A DNA stretch of 64,000 nt from Flectonema sp. DT1601 (Eukaryota; Euglenozoa; Diplonemea; Diplonemida; Diplonemidae): positions 434,001 through 498,000 of the forward strand of contig OZ025844.1 of assembly GCA_964019425.1 (NCBI GenBank), read 5' to 3'. A model generated the notes under the pieces. It had not been told where the DNA came from, ran no database searches, and worked only from the letters and a program-made list of their open reading frames with translations. This document shows, one piece after another, positions 17,703-28,560 of this stretch. The first letter of the stretch is position 1; every line of letters begins with the position of its first letter. The position numbers were made by a program, and so were the translations under genes.

Positions 17703-19192
17703 AAGGACTATTAATAATTTATCGGATGGTAGAGTCACAAATATACGAAATTGAGTTTATTCTATGATGAACCTCCAGAGACGACATCATCTCCGTTGCA
17801 TTCTCCTCATCGTCGACTATCAGCAATTCAGACAATGCCAAGATTGGATATGTTTTTAAAGTTGAGATCTGCCCAGACTAATCAATGGAACCAACGCCGA
17901 TATAAGGAACGTGAACGTAAAAATTCCGTGCCGATCTGTTTTCTATCGGTCTTAACATGGCAAACCAGTAATTTGCTTTTCCATATCTGTACAGCACCGT
18001 TTTCAGTTTTGTTACTTTGTGGATTTTGACTTCTTCCACAGGGAAGATTTCTTTACCATCTTTTATAAAACTTGCAGTGGCAGGTTCTTCTTTAATGCTG
18101 CGCATTAGTAGTCTTGAATGCCACGTGGGGAGATTCCTCGTCTGGAACAGAACATATGAGCACTGTCTGGCGATTCTGGTGCATTCACAAAATAAAGCTT
18201 TTGTCGGTGCTAAAGGTAAACCGATGTGACGTGTCCAGATGTTCAGCTGGTCCATGCAGATGTTTCCTCGTACGCCAACTTCAATAGTAAAGATGCTACA
18301 GTCGAAGCCATTAGCGATGATCGAGTCTCTTAGCTTTAAGTATTTCTTTTCTTTTAAGACATGAGAGGTTTCGAAACGATCTTCATTTGGACACGTCAGC
18401 TCCAGAATCAGTGCTCTTTTCGCAAAAAAAGAATAAATAAAAATGTCTGGTCTTAAAGAGGACGAGACATGGCACACTTCAAGAGGAACAATTAGGCGGT
18501 TATCACCGACATCGTCGAGGATGACCCAATCATTCGCTAGTGAAAGTTCACCTGTCTCTTTAGAAATTCTTTCTAGGGGCTTCTTTTCCCCTGTTTTTAA
18601 AAAAGTTTGAGAGGGAGGTGGGAGGATTTCTTTTCTTTTGTTGGCTTTTTTTATCAACTCTTCCAAGAATAACAATGCGTTTTAGAACGCTGTCGTGACG
18701 CCACGTGAACCTCCCTTGTGTTAAAGAGACAGGACAGCCTGTTAAGACATGCCTGAGGGTAGGATTCACTTTGCCACACAATACACAATTTTGGTCCACA
18801 TTGGTGATGTTCCACCTCTTTAAATTATCTTGTGAGGGGAGGGTGTTTGTAACCGCTTTCAGTTGAAATGAGATATAGGCAGGATTTCCCTCCCTAAGTA
18901 CCTTATTCCAGGTGAAGTCGTTTATCATACATTTAGACCACTCCTTCCACTGGCCTTGGACTTGTAATTTATTCAAAGAGTTCAGTAGTTCATCTGTGGC
19001 TTCCACTTCAAAACGCTTAAGGAGATCGGGGCGAGTAGTACGTAGATCGCGCAATCGGTGACCAAGACCAGCTGATTGCTTCGCGAGAGAACGGTAAGAA
19101 AAAAACTTAATAATGAGGCGATCGGCAGGGTGGAGGTGTTCACGATTTTTCACTTTGCTACACGAAAATTCACGATTTTGCACAATTTTGTT
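17703..19192 (-). mobile_element. 5'-truncated non-LTR retrotransposon with restriction-like endonuclease, joined to 28S rRNA
   Basis: On the minus strand the order is end of RT/linker, CCHC zinc motif, restriction-like endonuclease (RLE), 3' UTR of about 170 bp, then 28S rRNA in the same orientation. This is the layout of the R2/R4/NeSL/CRE-type LINEs, which use an RLE to cut a fixed site; R2 and R4 members insert into rDNA in sense. The 5' edge is truncated against a module-D minisatellite at about 19.19 kb. The 3' junction reads CCTTC|TGTGGCAGCCAAGCG, and the rRNA side matches LSU sequence immediately downstream of a conserved ..GGCTTG.. block. No poly(A) tail is present at the junction, as expected for R2-like elements. 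Confidence 0.8.
17878..19183 (-). pseudogene. C-terminal ORF of an RLE-type LINE (zinc motif plus PD-(D/E)XK endonuclease)
   Basis: The upstream frame (19183-18560, 207 codons) contains the RT-to-zinc-finger linker (WKEWSKCMINDFTW, YISFQLKAVTNTLPS) and a CVLC-x8-H-x4-C motif followed by GRFTWRHDSVLK, which resembles R2-group proteins. The downstream frame (18675-17878, 265 codons) holds the endonuclease: RPDIFIY, then ILELTCPNED (the PD...E-x-T core of RLEs), EKKYLKLRDSI and FTIEVGVRG. The two frames overlap around 18,600-18,675, so one frameshift there separates the zinc motif from the endonuclease. The RT catalytic core is missing through 5' truncation. Each half has no internal stop, suggesting modest age. 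Confidence 0.75.
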
Positions 19193-19552
19193 TTTTTACC
19201 GATCGACTATGTCGATTACTTTCTATTTTCCGTCCTGGTCAAGACGCTAAACTGATTGTTTTTTTTAAATAAATAAAAAGAATATTAAAAAAAAAAAAAA
19301 AAAAAAAGGAATAAACAATGTTATCATTGTTTTTTTATCGATCGACTATGTCGATTACTTTCTATTTTCCGTTCTGGTCAAGACACTAAACTGATTGTTT
19401 TTTTTCAAAATTAATAAAAAAGAATATAAAAAAAAAAAAAAAAAAAAGAATAAACAATGTTATCATTGTTTTTTTATCGTTCGACTTTGTCGACTAATTT
19501 CTATTTTCCGTTTTTTTTTTTTTTCTTTAAAAAATAAATAAAAGGATTAAAA
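19190..19552 (-). repeat. Module D minisatellite, inverted orientation (3 units)
   Basis: Three imperfect units of about 120-145 bp contain the dyads ATCGAC-ATA-GTCGAT and AACAATG-ATAA-CATTGTT and the motif CCGTCCTGGTCAAGACG, separated by long A or T runs. The orientation is opposite to the arrays at 27.2-29.4 kb. Confidence 0.85.
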
Positions 19553-19565
19553 AAAAAAGGGTTAT

Positions 19566-19620
19566 GGCCCAAAATACCCCAAAGTGGCCCAAAATACCCC
19601 GAAGTGGCCCAAAACCTGGC
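19566..19620 (+). repeat. 20-bp tandem repeat
   Basis: Two and a half copies of GGCCCAAAATACCCCAAAGT sit between the module-D repeats and the MULE flank. Confidence 0.85.
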
Positions 19621-19625
19621 CAAAT

Positions 19626-20243
19626 TTACTCGAAAGTCGGGGCAGTTCGAACGTCAGCATTCACATTAGCAAGCAACCAGTCCTGAGTACTTAAAGAACC
19701 CAACCATTACGTGTATCAGTCACAGTCACACTTAGCCAGGGATAATTCTCAGTAAGGCCGCCGTCACCATGAACAAACATAACCCAAGAAACAAGCAATT
19801 CTCCAATTTTCTTCATCTCACTCACTTCAGTCGGGATTGTACACAAGCCAAGAAAATTACTCGAAAGTCGGGGCAGTTCGAACGTCAGCATTCACATTAG
19901 CAAGCAACCAGTCCTGAGTACTTAAAGAACCCAATCATTACGTGCATCAGTCACAGTCACACTTAGTATAGCGTTAGTACAGAGGACACGGATCTGCTAT
20001 GCAGGGAAGTGACTTGAACTCGTTCAACTAATTAATGTGCAGATATAAGCGCCGCGAATTGACAGGTCTGAAGTTATGCTTTCCGAAGAGAGCAACCACC
20101 CACGCGAGTGTTATTTTGACGCCATAACCTGTAGCTTTCAACACATAACAACCAGGGATAATTCTCAGTAAGGCCGCCGTCACCGTGAAGCTGCTACAAA
20201 CATAACCCAACAAACAAGCAATTCCTCCAACTTTTTTCACATG
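19626..20243 (+). repeat. Interleaved direct repeats 3' of the MULE gene
   Basis: A 110-bp segment at 19626-19735 recurs at 19857-19966 with two differences, and the segment that follows the first copy (CCAGGGATAATTCTCAGTAA onward, 19736-19815) recurs at 20152-20243 with a 12-bp insertion. The block therefore arose by local duplication followed by insertion of about 185 bp (19967-20151). It could be part of the MULE terminal region; MULEs often have long, repeat-rich ends. Confidence 0.8.
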
Positions 20244-20448
20244 TCGTTACTCACCTCGGACACACTCAGCCAGCCAGAGCTTCTCGATGATTTATCATCG
20301 TCCTGTTGAAAGGGAAGGGCTAAGCATAAGATTTGTTGTAATTTAAAATAACAAGAGTGATAATTGTGATCCAAATTTTCTTAAAAGGGTTGATTCATTG
20401 TGGTTACACAAAACTAAATAAAAAAGTGAAAAGTATTCATGTTTTTTC

Positions 20449-22281
20449 TTATTCTTTCTTCTGTCTCTTCCTTGCCTTGTCAGCACCCTTGCGCTTTTTT
20501 TTCTCGTTTTCTTTCTTCTTCTTTCTCTTCTTTTTCTTCTTTTCTTTCTCTCTCTTCGTTTTCTTTTTATTCTTTTCTGCCTCTTTCGCCGTTTCACGGT
20601 GAGACTTAGTTATTTCGCGTTCACCATAAACTCGCAGCCATTTTACCCTTGAGCGACCTATGGATCTCTTTACTAGAGGAGGTTTTGTTTCATCCGCTTC
20701 CAGCTCAGGAAGTCCGAGCCCCAAGGTTGGGACAGGATAGTTGTACACCTTTGCTGCTGCTTTTGCCCACAATTTCTGATTTACGAAACTGTAGGCCGCA
20801 TCCAACGGCTCCCGATCACTAAACTGCTCAATGGCGGACATAGCATGTGAGCACGGAACACCGTACTCTTGGAAAGTGCTGCATGTGCAGCTCAATTCGT
20901 TGAGATCTGCAGTCCATCTCCACTCCCCATCCTCCACCTCATACACCCCCTCCCTTACCCTAGTCGCCATGTGGTCCTTCCGTGCCGTAGCGTAGTTCGC
21001 CTTCAAGCTGCTGCGTACCCGCTTGACAGGGGCAAGGGATCGCAGCTTGCTACAACCTTCTACCTCTGCAGCAAACTCCTCCATTCTCGTCACTGCTTTG
21101 TGCAGAGCGTGTCTGCGAGTTCCCTCCATCAGGTCAATATAGTTTAAACCCCGAAGGGGGACTAGGACCGCGTTCAGAGACTCGGCTATATTGCTCGTTG
21201 TGTGACCGCAGCGTGGGTGGGGAATGTGGGCTTGGCAAAAGGTACCTAGTTCTTGTGCAGACACATAGTCAGCTGCACGCTTGGAGATTTTCTTAAGCTC
21301 TTTAAGCAACTCTTTGGCTTTAGCAGTGGATCTTGCATGTACTAATTGCTTGTACACCAAGAATGCTGCCTTGCCGTGCAGCTTTAATACGTTTCTGCCC
21401 ATGTGGGCAGTGCAAAGACAGCGTGTCGTTGCCAGTCGTGAAAACACATTTGACACGCCCTTGAACTTGTCAGAAATACTAACGACACCTGTACAAAACA
21501 CTGAGTTTCCAATCCAATCTTTGTGCAGCTTCACAAAAGTGGACCACCCGTCCTTGTTTTCATTTCCCTCCGATATCATAAATATCAGTGGAAACAAGTG
21601 GCTGTTGGCATCAACGCCAACGGAGACGTACAAAACACCCTTGTACTTTCCTGACAGGTGTGTCGCGTCGAAGGCGAACACGGAGCGAAGAAATTTCGCT
21701 CCTCTGCGAGAGTGTCTGAAGGACCACGCCGCCTTATTGAATCGACCGTCTTCGTCGACTCTCAACATGGTGCGGCTTTCACAGTCCGCGTCCTCCACAG
21801 CCCTCATCCAGGCAGCAATCTTTGTGATTGCTACCTCTGGCTTCATGGAACCCAGCAGGTGGTTCAAAGTATTTCGTGCTACCTTTCTTCCTACCCTTAC
21901 GCCACACACCTTTTTTGCCAGCTTTGTCACCGACTTCACAGTGAAGCTTACGGCTACTGACCGCAAGATTTCTGCCAAGCACTTCGAGGAAATGCTGGCC
22001 TGGCTTTTTCCGCAATTATGATGCGGGTTGGACAAGGTAGTTGTCCACCCGTCCCTCTCCGCCCGTGCATGTGCAGAAAACTTGCACTTCTTGTCAGCGC
22101 ATATCAGCTGCGCGCGGGTTCTGTCGCTCTGCTTCGCTCTTAACCCCTTACCCCGCTGGGTCTCACAATGGCGCACTGCCGTTTCCCACCCTCGCTTGCT
22201 GCTGAAAACCTCATCCTGCCACTCTTGAATACCCTCAGGCAGCGAGGAAGACAGGTCAGAATTCTCGGTTGCTGATGACAT
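20449..22281 (-). CDS. MULE (Mutator-like) transposase, apparently intact
   Basis: The 610-residue frame has all expected parts. An N-terminal WRKY/FLYWCH-like zinc motif (C61-x4-C66 ... H87/H88-x-C90) would bind DNA. The catalytic core has FAFDATHL (D205), VVSISDKFKG (D271), the C-x2-H pair CTAHMGRN (C290, H293) typical of MULEs, and SNIAESLNA (E367). A SWIM zinc finger follows (C465-x-C467 ... C477-x-H479). The last about 55 residues are an almost pure Lys/Arg/Glu tail, possibly a nuclear-localisation segment or slippage-expanded sequence. The ATG at 22281 is the first in frame. No stop or shift is present, so the protein could be active. I could not find convincing terminal inverted repeats, partly because both sides are built of other repeats. 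Confidence 0.93.
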   Translation of the reverse strand: MSSATENSDLSSSLPEGIQEWQDEVFSSKRGWETAVRHCETQRGKGLRAKQSDRTRAQLICADKKCKFSAHARAERDGWTTTLSNPHHNCGKSQASISSKCLAEILRSVAVSFTVKSVTKLAKKVCGVRVGRKVARNTLNHLLGSMKPEVAITKIAAWMRAVEDADCESRTMLRVDEDGRFNKAAWSFRHSRRGAKFLRSVFAFDATHLSGKYKGVLYVSVGVDANSHLFPLIFMISEGNENKDGWSTFVKLHKDWIGNSVFCTGVVSISDKFKGVSNVFSRLATTRCLCTAHMGRNVLKLHGKAAFLVYKQLVHARSTAKAKELLKELKKISKRAADYVSAQELGTFCQAHIPHPRCGHTTSNIAESLNAVLVPLRGLNYIDLMEGTRRHALHKAVTRMEEFAAEVEGCSKLRSLAPVKRVRSSLKANYATARKDHMATRVREGVYEVEDGEWRWTADLNELSCTCSTFQEYGVPCSHAMSAIEQFSDREPLDAAYSFVNQKLWAKAAAKVYNYPVPTLGLGLPELEADETKPPLVKRSIGRSRVKWLRVYGEREITKSHRETAKEAEKNKKKTKREKEKKKKKRKKKKENEKKKRKGADKARKRQKKE

Positions 22282-22370
22282 TTTTTGAGGAACTAGCTGA
22301 GGAGAAAGTTGTTATAAATCCGAATAAATTGAACCTGTGGGAGCCTTCCTGTACACAAATTGATTTCTGC

Positions 22371-22551
22371 CTCTCCCTTAGTTCTGTTCGTTTCTTTGAA
22401 ACGAAAATTCATTTGAATATTATTCCTTGGTCAGCAACAGTCATTGTCGCCCTTTGGGCCTGTTTAAAAAAAAAAAATAAAAAGAAAGTTTACATCGGGA
22501 ATAGGGCAGGAGCCAAAAGCTCCCAGTCCGTTACTTCCCACTCTATCGAAA
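22371..22551 (-). repeat. Modules B and A, inverted orientation
   Basis: B (22371-22466) carries the dyad TTCGTTTC-TTT-GAAACGAA and CCCTTTGGGCCTGTT; A (22491-22551) carries the stem GGAGCCAAAAGCTCC. The same pair occurs in forward order at 26740 and 41972, so this is the reverse complement of that composite. Confidence 0.8.
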
Positions 22552-22553
22552 TC

Positions 22554-22887
22554 ATTACTTTTTATTTTCCGTCCTGGTCAAGACGCTAAACTGATTGTTT
22601 TTCTTTAAAATAATTAAAAGGTTTTAAAAAACCATTCAGATTAACCTTATATTTCGTTGAACGCAGACAAAATCCTGTCGCACGGGGAAAATAAATCATG
22701 ACCATAAGAAATAATCGGTTTTCAATCTGAATAGTTTCTTCTCCGACTACGTCGGTACAAAAAAAAAAAAAAAAAGAATAAACAATGTTATCATTGTTTT
22801 TTTCTATCGATCGACTATGTCGATTAATTTCTATTTTCCGTCCTGATCGAGACGCTAAACTGATTGTTTCCTTTTTTTAAATAACAA

Positions 22888-22917
<30 letters not shown>
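22554..22917 (-). repeat. Module D, inverted, with a nested palindromic insert
   Basis: Module-D units at both ends are split by about 130 bp (22631-22755) that begins with ATTCAGATT (22634-22642) and nears its end with AATCTGAAT (22724-22732). The insert has the look of a small inverted-repeat element. Confidence 0.65.
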
Positions 22918-22922
<5 letters not shown>

Positions 22923-23079
22923 ATCTCCCTGCTATCCCCATATCCCCACAATAATATTATACCTTTTCATTTTCTCTTTCCTTTTCTGGTCTTTTTTTTT
23001 TCTTTTTTTCCTTTTTCATACAACGTTTTTTATTTATATTTTATTTTATTTTTTTTTCATGTTTGATTACTTCCTCTTC

Positions 23080-23114
<35 letters not shown>

Positions 23115-23226
23115 CTCTGCCTCTCTCTTATTTCTGTTCGTTTCTTTGAAACGAAAATTCATTTGAATATTATTCCTTGGTCAGCAACCGTCATTGTCGC
23201 CCTTTGGGCCTGTTAAAATAAAAAAA
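22918..23226 (-). repeat. Modules C and B, inverted, at the left edge of the first satellite block
   Basis: C (GAGCATCTCCCTGCTATCCC ... ACAACG) and B (CTGTTCGTTTCTTTGAAACG ... GGGCCTGTT) occur in the reverse order and orientation of the copies at 55.87-56.17 kb. Long T-runs separate them. The satellite starts 11 bp later. Confidence 0.85.
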
Positions 23227-23236
23227 AAAATAAAAA

Positions 23237-24499
23237 GAGTTGAATTACCAGGTGAGATTTGGACTGTTAGCTTTTGGCTAAGGCCCTCCCTGAAGAGCAA
23301 GAACAAAAAAACTACTCGCACCTGAAGAAAACATACACAAAGAACACACTGTAAGCTGTGTGTGTATTTTGTGTTTGTCACAACAGGAGAGAAAAGAAGG
23401 AATGTCAAGGTTGGTCACCTTGCCTATCAATGCACAACATTGGTGGTCTCTACTAGACCCTGAGTGATCCCACTGGATCTCTCATCGTTCATAGTACCTA
23501 TGTGAAGTTATAAAATCAAAGGTAAACTATGAACTACAAATGACTTAGCCTGTTATTATAATGCCACAGGCAGGCCCTGCATTCAGCAACTATCCAGCAG
23601 TGCTAGGATGTCCTGATCTTCTTCTAAAAAAAAGAAAGAAAAACAAAACTGTAGCTGGGATCACTCAGGATCAACAGACTACCAATGCTACCTGTTGTAC
23701 TTGCTCACTATGGGGGGTGATGCCAAACACCCAGAAGTACTAAACTGCTTTCCTTCTTGCTGCCCAGGAGTTTCTGACCAGAACTAATAGAAAATAAAAA
23801 GTAGATGGGAAACAATAAAAAGTAAAATGGATATAACTGAAGTTAAACAAGACAAATGAAGTAACAGACCAGAACAGATAGAGAATAAAAATAAAAGATA
23901 TAGGCAAGAATGATTGTAGTGAAAGATTACAAATAAAAAAAATGCAAGTATCAACACATGATCAAGATACACCAGCAGCTAACAAACAACATAAAATTGA
24001 AGATCAGTTGCCAGAGTATTTCAACCATGGTAGAATACTCGCCCCTCTGGCAGGGATTATCCCAGACTTGTCTTTTAATTTAGTTGGACACCATGGCTTA
24101 CAACCCTTCCAGAGGGAAGCACCATTATGACTTCTATTCTTTTTCTTCAAGAAAATCATAAGGTGGGAACAAAGAAAAATGCTAAGAGGAACCCCTTATT
24201 AACACCTAAGACATCTAAACTGCAGCCCAGCTTATGCCCAATGCACTAACAGGTCATTCCCTCACACTCAGATCAAAAAATCAAAGTTCAGAGTGCATCT
24301 TAGCATGAATGAGAGAAATTTCTCATTGCTTTTTTTGAACAAAAGGGATAGAAGAGGGGATAGAAAACGAACATAACAATAAAATTCTAAGTGAGAAACA
24401 CTTAGCAGAAACACTTAGCAGCTTTTAAGGAGCTGAAAAGCAAAAAAAAAATCTAAGTGAGAAACACTTAGTAGAAACAATTTGTAGCTAATTAAGCTG
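23237..24499 (+). repeat. 1.36-kb satellite, diverged copy 1 (3'-truncated)
   Basis: It begins GAGTTGAATTACCAGG and runs most of a monomer, ending at ATTAAGCTG where a 63-bp module A intervenes. It carries about 30 extra bp (AATAAAAATAAAAGATATAG) shared with the copy at 60.4 kb but absent from the core array, so these two are a separate subfamily. Confidence 0.95.
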
Positions 24500-24562
24500 G
24501 TTTCGATAGAGTGGGAAGTAACGGACTGGGAGCTTTTGGCTCCTGCCCTATTCCCGATGTAA
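24500..24562 (+). repeat. Module A, solo copy between satellite monomers
   Basis: TTTCGATAGAGTGGGAAGTA ... the GGGAGC-TTTTG-GCTCC stem ... ATTCCCGATGTAA. It is placed exactly at the boundary between a truncated monomer and the next full monomer. Confidence 0.85.
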
Positions 24563-25918
24563 GAGTTGAATTTCCAGGTGAGATTTGGACTGTTAGCTTT
24601 TGGCTAAGGCCCTCCCTGAAGAGCAAGAACAAAAAAACTACTCACACCTGAAGAAAACATACACAAAGAACACACTGTAAGCTGTGTGTGTATTTTGTGT
24701 TTGTCACAACAGGAGAGAAAAGAAAGAATGTCAAGGTTGGTCACCTTGCCTATCAACGCACAACATTGGTGGTCTCTACTAGACCCTGAGTGATCCCACT
24801 GGATCTCTCATCGTTCATAGTACCTATGTGAAGTTATAAAATCTAAGGTAAACTATGAACTACAAATGACTTAGCCTGTTATTATAATGCCACAGGCAGG
24901 CCCTGCATTCAGCAACTATCCAGCAGTGCTTGGATGTCCTGATTTTCTTCTAAAAAAAAGAAAGAAAAACAAAACTGTAGCTGGGATCACTCAGGATCAA
25001 CAGACTACCAATGCTACCTGTTGTACTTGCTCACTATGGGGGGTGATGCCAAACACCCAGAAGTACTAAACTGCTTTCCTTCTTGCTGCCCAGGGGTTTC
25101 TGACCAGAACTAATAGAAAATAAAAAGTAGATGGGAAACAATAAAAAGTAAAATGCATATAACTGAAGTTAAACAAGACAAATGAAGTAACAGACCAGAA
25201 CAGAAAGAGGATTGTAATAGAAGATTACAAATAAAAAAATGCAAGTATCAACACATTATCAAGATACACCAGCAGCTAACAAACAACATAAAATTGAAGA
25301 TCAGTTGCCAGAGTATTTCAACCATGGTAGAATACTCGCCCCTCTGGCAGGGATTATCCCAGACTTGTCCTTTAATTTAGTTGGACACCATGGCTTACAA
25401 CCCTTCCAGAGGGAAGCACCATTATGACTTCTATTTTTTTTCTTCAAGAAAATCATAAGGTGGGAACAAAGAAAAATGCTAAGAGGAACCCCTTATTAAC
25501 ACCTAAGACATCTAAACTGCAGCCCAGCTTATGCCCAATGCACTAACAGGTCATTCCCTCACACTCAGATCAAAAAATCAAAGTTCAGAGTGCATCTTAG
25601 CATGAATGAGAGAAATTTCTCATCGCTTTTTTTGAACAAAAGGGATAGAAGAGGGGATAGAAAACGAACATAACAATAAGATTCTAAGTGAGAAACACTT
25701 AGCAGAAACACTTAGCAGCTTTTAAGGAGCTGAAAAGCAAAAAAAAAATCTAAGTGAGAAACACTTAGTAGAAACAATTTGTAGCTAATTAAGCTGAAAA
25801 TTAAAAAATAAAAAATTTCTAAGTGAGAAATACTTAGCAACTTTTAGAACAAATATTTCAGTAAATAACCTGTAATGATTAAACCATTACAAGTTTGATG
25901 CCAAAACTGACAAGGACT
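24563..25918 (+). repeat. 1.36-kb satellite, diverged copy 2 (1,356 bp)
   Basis: A full monomer from one GAGTTGAATTTCCAGG to the next. It shares private changes with the following copy (for example ACACATTATC), so the two arose by local duplication. Confidence 0.95.
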
Positions 25919-26739
25919 GAGTTGAATTTCCAGGTGAGATTTGGACTGTTAGCTTTTGGCTAAGGCCCTCCCTGAAGAGCAAGAACAAAAAAACTACTCA
26001 CACCTGAAGAAAACATACACAAAGAACACACTGTAAGCTGTGTGTGTATTTTGTGTTTGTCACAACAGGAGAGAAAAGAAAGAATGTCAAGGTTGGTCAC
26101 CTTGCCTATCAACGCACAACATTGGTGGTCTCTACTAGACCCTGAGTGATCCCACTGGATCTCTCATCGTTCATAGTACCTATGTGAAGTTATAAAATCT
26201 AAGGTAAACTATGAACTACAAATGACTTAGCCTGTTATTATAATGCCACAGGCAGGCCCTGCATTCAGCAACTATCCAGCAGTGCTTGGATGTCCTGATT
26301 TTCTTCTAAAAAAAAGAAAGAAAAACAAAACTGTAGCTGGGATCACTCAGGATCAACAGACTACCAATGCTACCTGTTGTACTTGCTCACTATGGGGGGT
26401 GATGCCAAACACCCAGAAGTACTAAACTGCTTTCCTTCTTGCTGCCCAGGGGTTTCTGACCAGAACTAATAGAAAATAAAAAGTAGATGGGAAACAATAA
26501 AAAGTAAAATGCATATAACTGAAGTTAAACAAGACAAATGAAGTAACAGACCAGAACAGAAAGAGGATTGTAATAGAAGATTACAAATAAAAAAATGCAA
26601 GTATCAACACATTATCAAGATACACCAGCAGCTAACAAACAACATAAAATTGAAGATCAGTTGCCAGAGTATTTCAACCATGGTAGAATACTCGCCCCTC
26701 TGGCAGGGATTATCCCAGACTTGTCCTTTAATTTAGTTG
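25919..26739 (+). repeat. 1.36-kb satellite, diverged copy 3 (3'-truncated)
   Basis: It matches copy 2 and stops within the monomer at AATTTAGTTG, where the A-B-C-D composite begins. Confidence 0.95.
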
Positions 26740-27145
26740 AATTTCGATAAATTTCGAAAAGGTGGGAAGTAACGGACTGGGAGCTTTTGGCTCCTGCCCT
26801 ATTCCCGATGTAAACTTTCTTTTTATTTTTTTTTTTTTTTTAACAGGCCCAAAGGGCGACAATGATGGTTGCTGACCAAGGAATAATATTCAAATGAATT
26901 TTCGTTTCAAAGAAACGAACAGAATTGAGAGAGAGGCAGAGAAAAAAAAAAAAAAAAAAAAAGAAAGAATAGAAAAAAAAAATATGAAGAGGAAATAATC
27001 AAACATGAAAAAAAAAAAAAAAAAAAAATATATAAATAAAAAACGTTGTATGAAAAAGGAAAAAAAGAAAAAAAAAGACCAGAAAAGGAAAGAGAAAATG
27101 AAAAGGTATAATATTATTGTGGGGATATGAGGATAGCAGGGAGAT

Positions 27146-27160
<15 letters not shown>
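26740..27160 (+). repeat. Modules A-B-C of the composite repeat
   Basis: A (26740-26815) ends ATTCCCGATGTAA. B (about 26843-26945) opens with a T-run plus AACAG and holds the TTCGTTTC-AAA-GAAACGAA dyad. C (about 26985-27150) is A-rich and ends TAGCAGGGAGATGCTC before a long T-run. The same order recurs at 41972-42372. Confidence 0.85.
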
Positions 27161-27180
<20 letters not shown>

Positions 27181-28377
27181 TATTTAAAAAAAGGAAACAA
27201 TCAGTTTAGCGTCTCGATCAGGACGGAAAATAGAAATTAATCGACATAGTTGATCGATAGAAAAAAAACAATGATAACATTGTTTATTCTTTTTTTTTTT
27301 TTTTTTTTTTTTTAAATCCTTTTAATTATTTTAAAGAAAAAACAATCAGTTTAGCGTCTTGACCAGGACGGAAAATAGAAAGTAATCGACATAGTCGATC
27401 GATAAAAAAAAAACAATGATAACATTGTTTATTCCTTTTTTTTTTTTTTTTTTTTATTCTTTTCATTTATTTTTAAAGAAAAAACAATCAGTTTAGCGTC
27501 CTGACCAGGACGGAAAATTGAAAGTGATCGACATAGTCGATCGATAAAAAAACAATGATAACATTGATTAATCATTTTTTTTTTTTTTTTTTTTTTTTTA
27601 ACCTTTTAATTATTTTTTAAAGAAAAAACAATCAGTTTAGCGTCTTGACCAGGACGGAAAATAGAAAGTGATCGACATAGTCGATCGATAAAAAACAATG
27701 ATAACATTGTTTATTCTTTTTTTTTTTTTTTTTTTTTTTAATCCTTTTTATTATTTTAAAGAAAAAACAATCAGTTTAGCGTCTTGACCAGGACGGAAAA
27801 TAGAAAGTGATCGACATAGTCGATCGATAAAAAAACAATGATAACATTGTTTATTCTTTTTTTTTTTTTTTTAAATTCTTTTTATTTATTTTTAAAGAAA
27901 AAAAAACGGAAAATAAAAATTAGTCGACAAAGTCGAACGATAAAAAACAACAATGATAACATTGTTTATTCTTTTTGTTTTTGTTTTTTTTTATATTCTT
28001 TTTTATTAATTTTGAAAAAAAACAATCAGTTTAGCGTCTTGACCAGGACGGAAAATAGAAAGTAATCGACATAGTCGATCGATGAAAAAAAACAATGATA
28101 ACATTGTTTATTCTTTTTTTTTTTTTTTTTTTTTTTAAATTCTTTTTATTTATTTTTTAAAAAGAAAAAAAACGGAAAATAGAAATTAGTCAACAAAGTC
28201 GAACGATAAAAAAAAAAACAATGATAACATTGTTTATTCTTTTTTTTTTATTTTTTTTATATTCCTTTTTATTAATTTTGAAAAAAAAACAATCAGTTTA
28301 GCGTCTTGACCAGGACGGAAAATAGAAAGTGATCGACATAGTCGATCGATAAAAAAAAACAATGATAACATTGTTTA

Positions 28378-28412
<35 letters not shown>

Positions 28413-28524
28413 CTTTTTATTATTTTTAAAGAAAAAACAATCAGTTTAGCGTCTTGACCAGGACGAAAAATAGAAAGTGATCGACATAGTCGATCGATAA
28501 AAAAACAATGATAACATTGTTTAT

Positions 28525-28560
<36 letters not shown>

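Noticed and set aside
20357-20602. Phe-rich plus-strand frame
   Set aside because: It is the antisense shadow of the Lys-rich tail of the MULE transposase.
26840-26860. T-run plus AACAG of module B as a splice acceptor of a gene
   Set aside because: The motif recurs with the repeat in both orientations and no coding exon follows.
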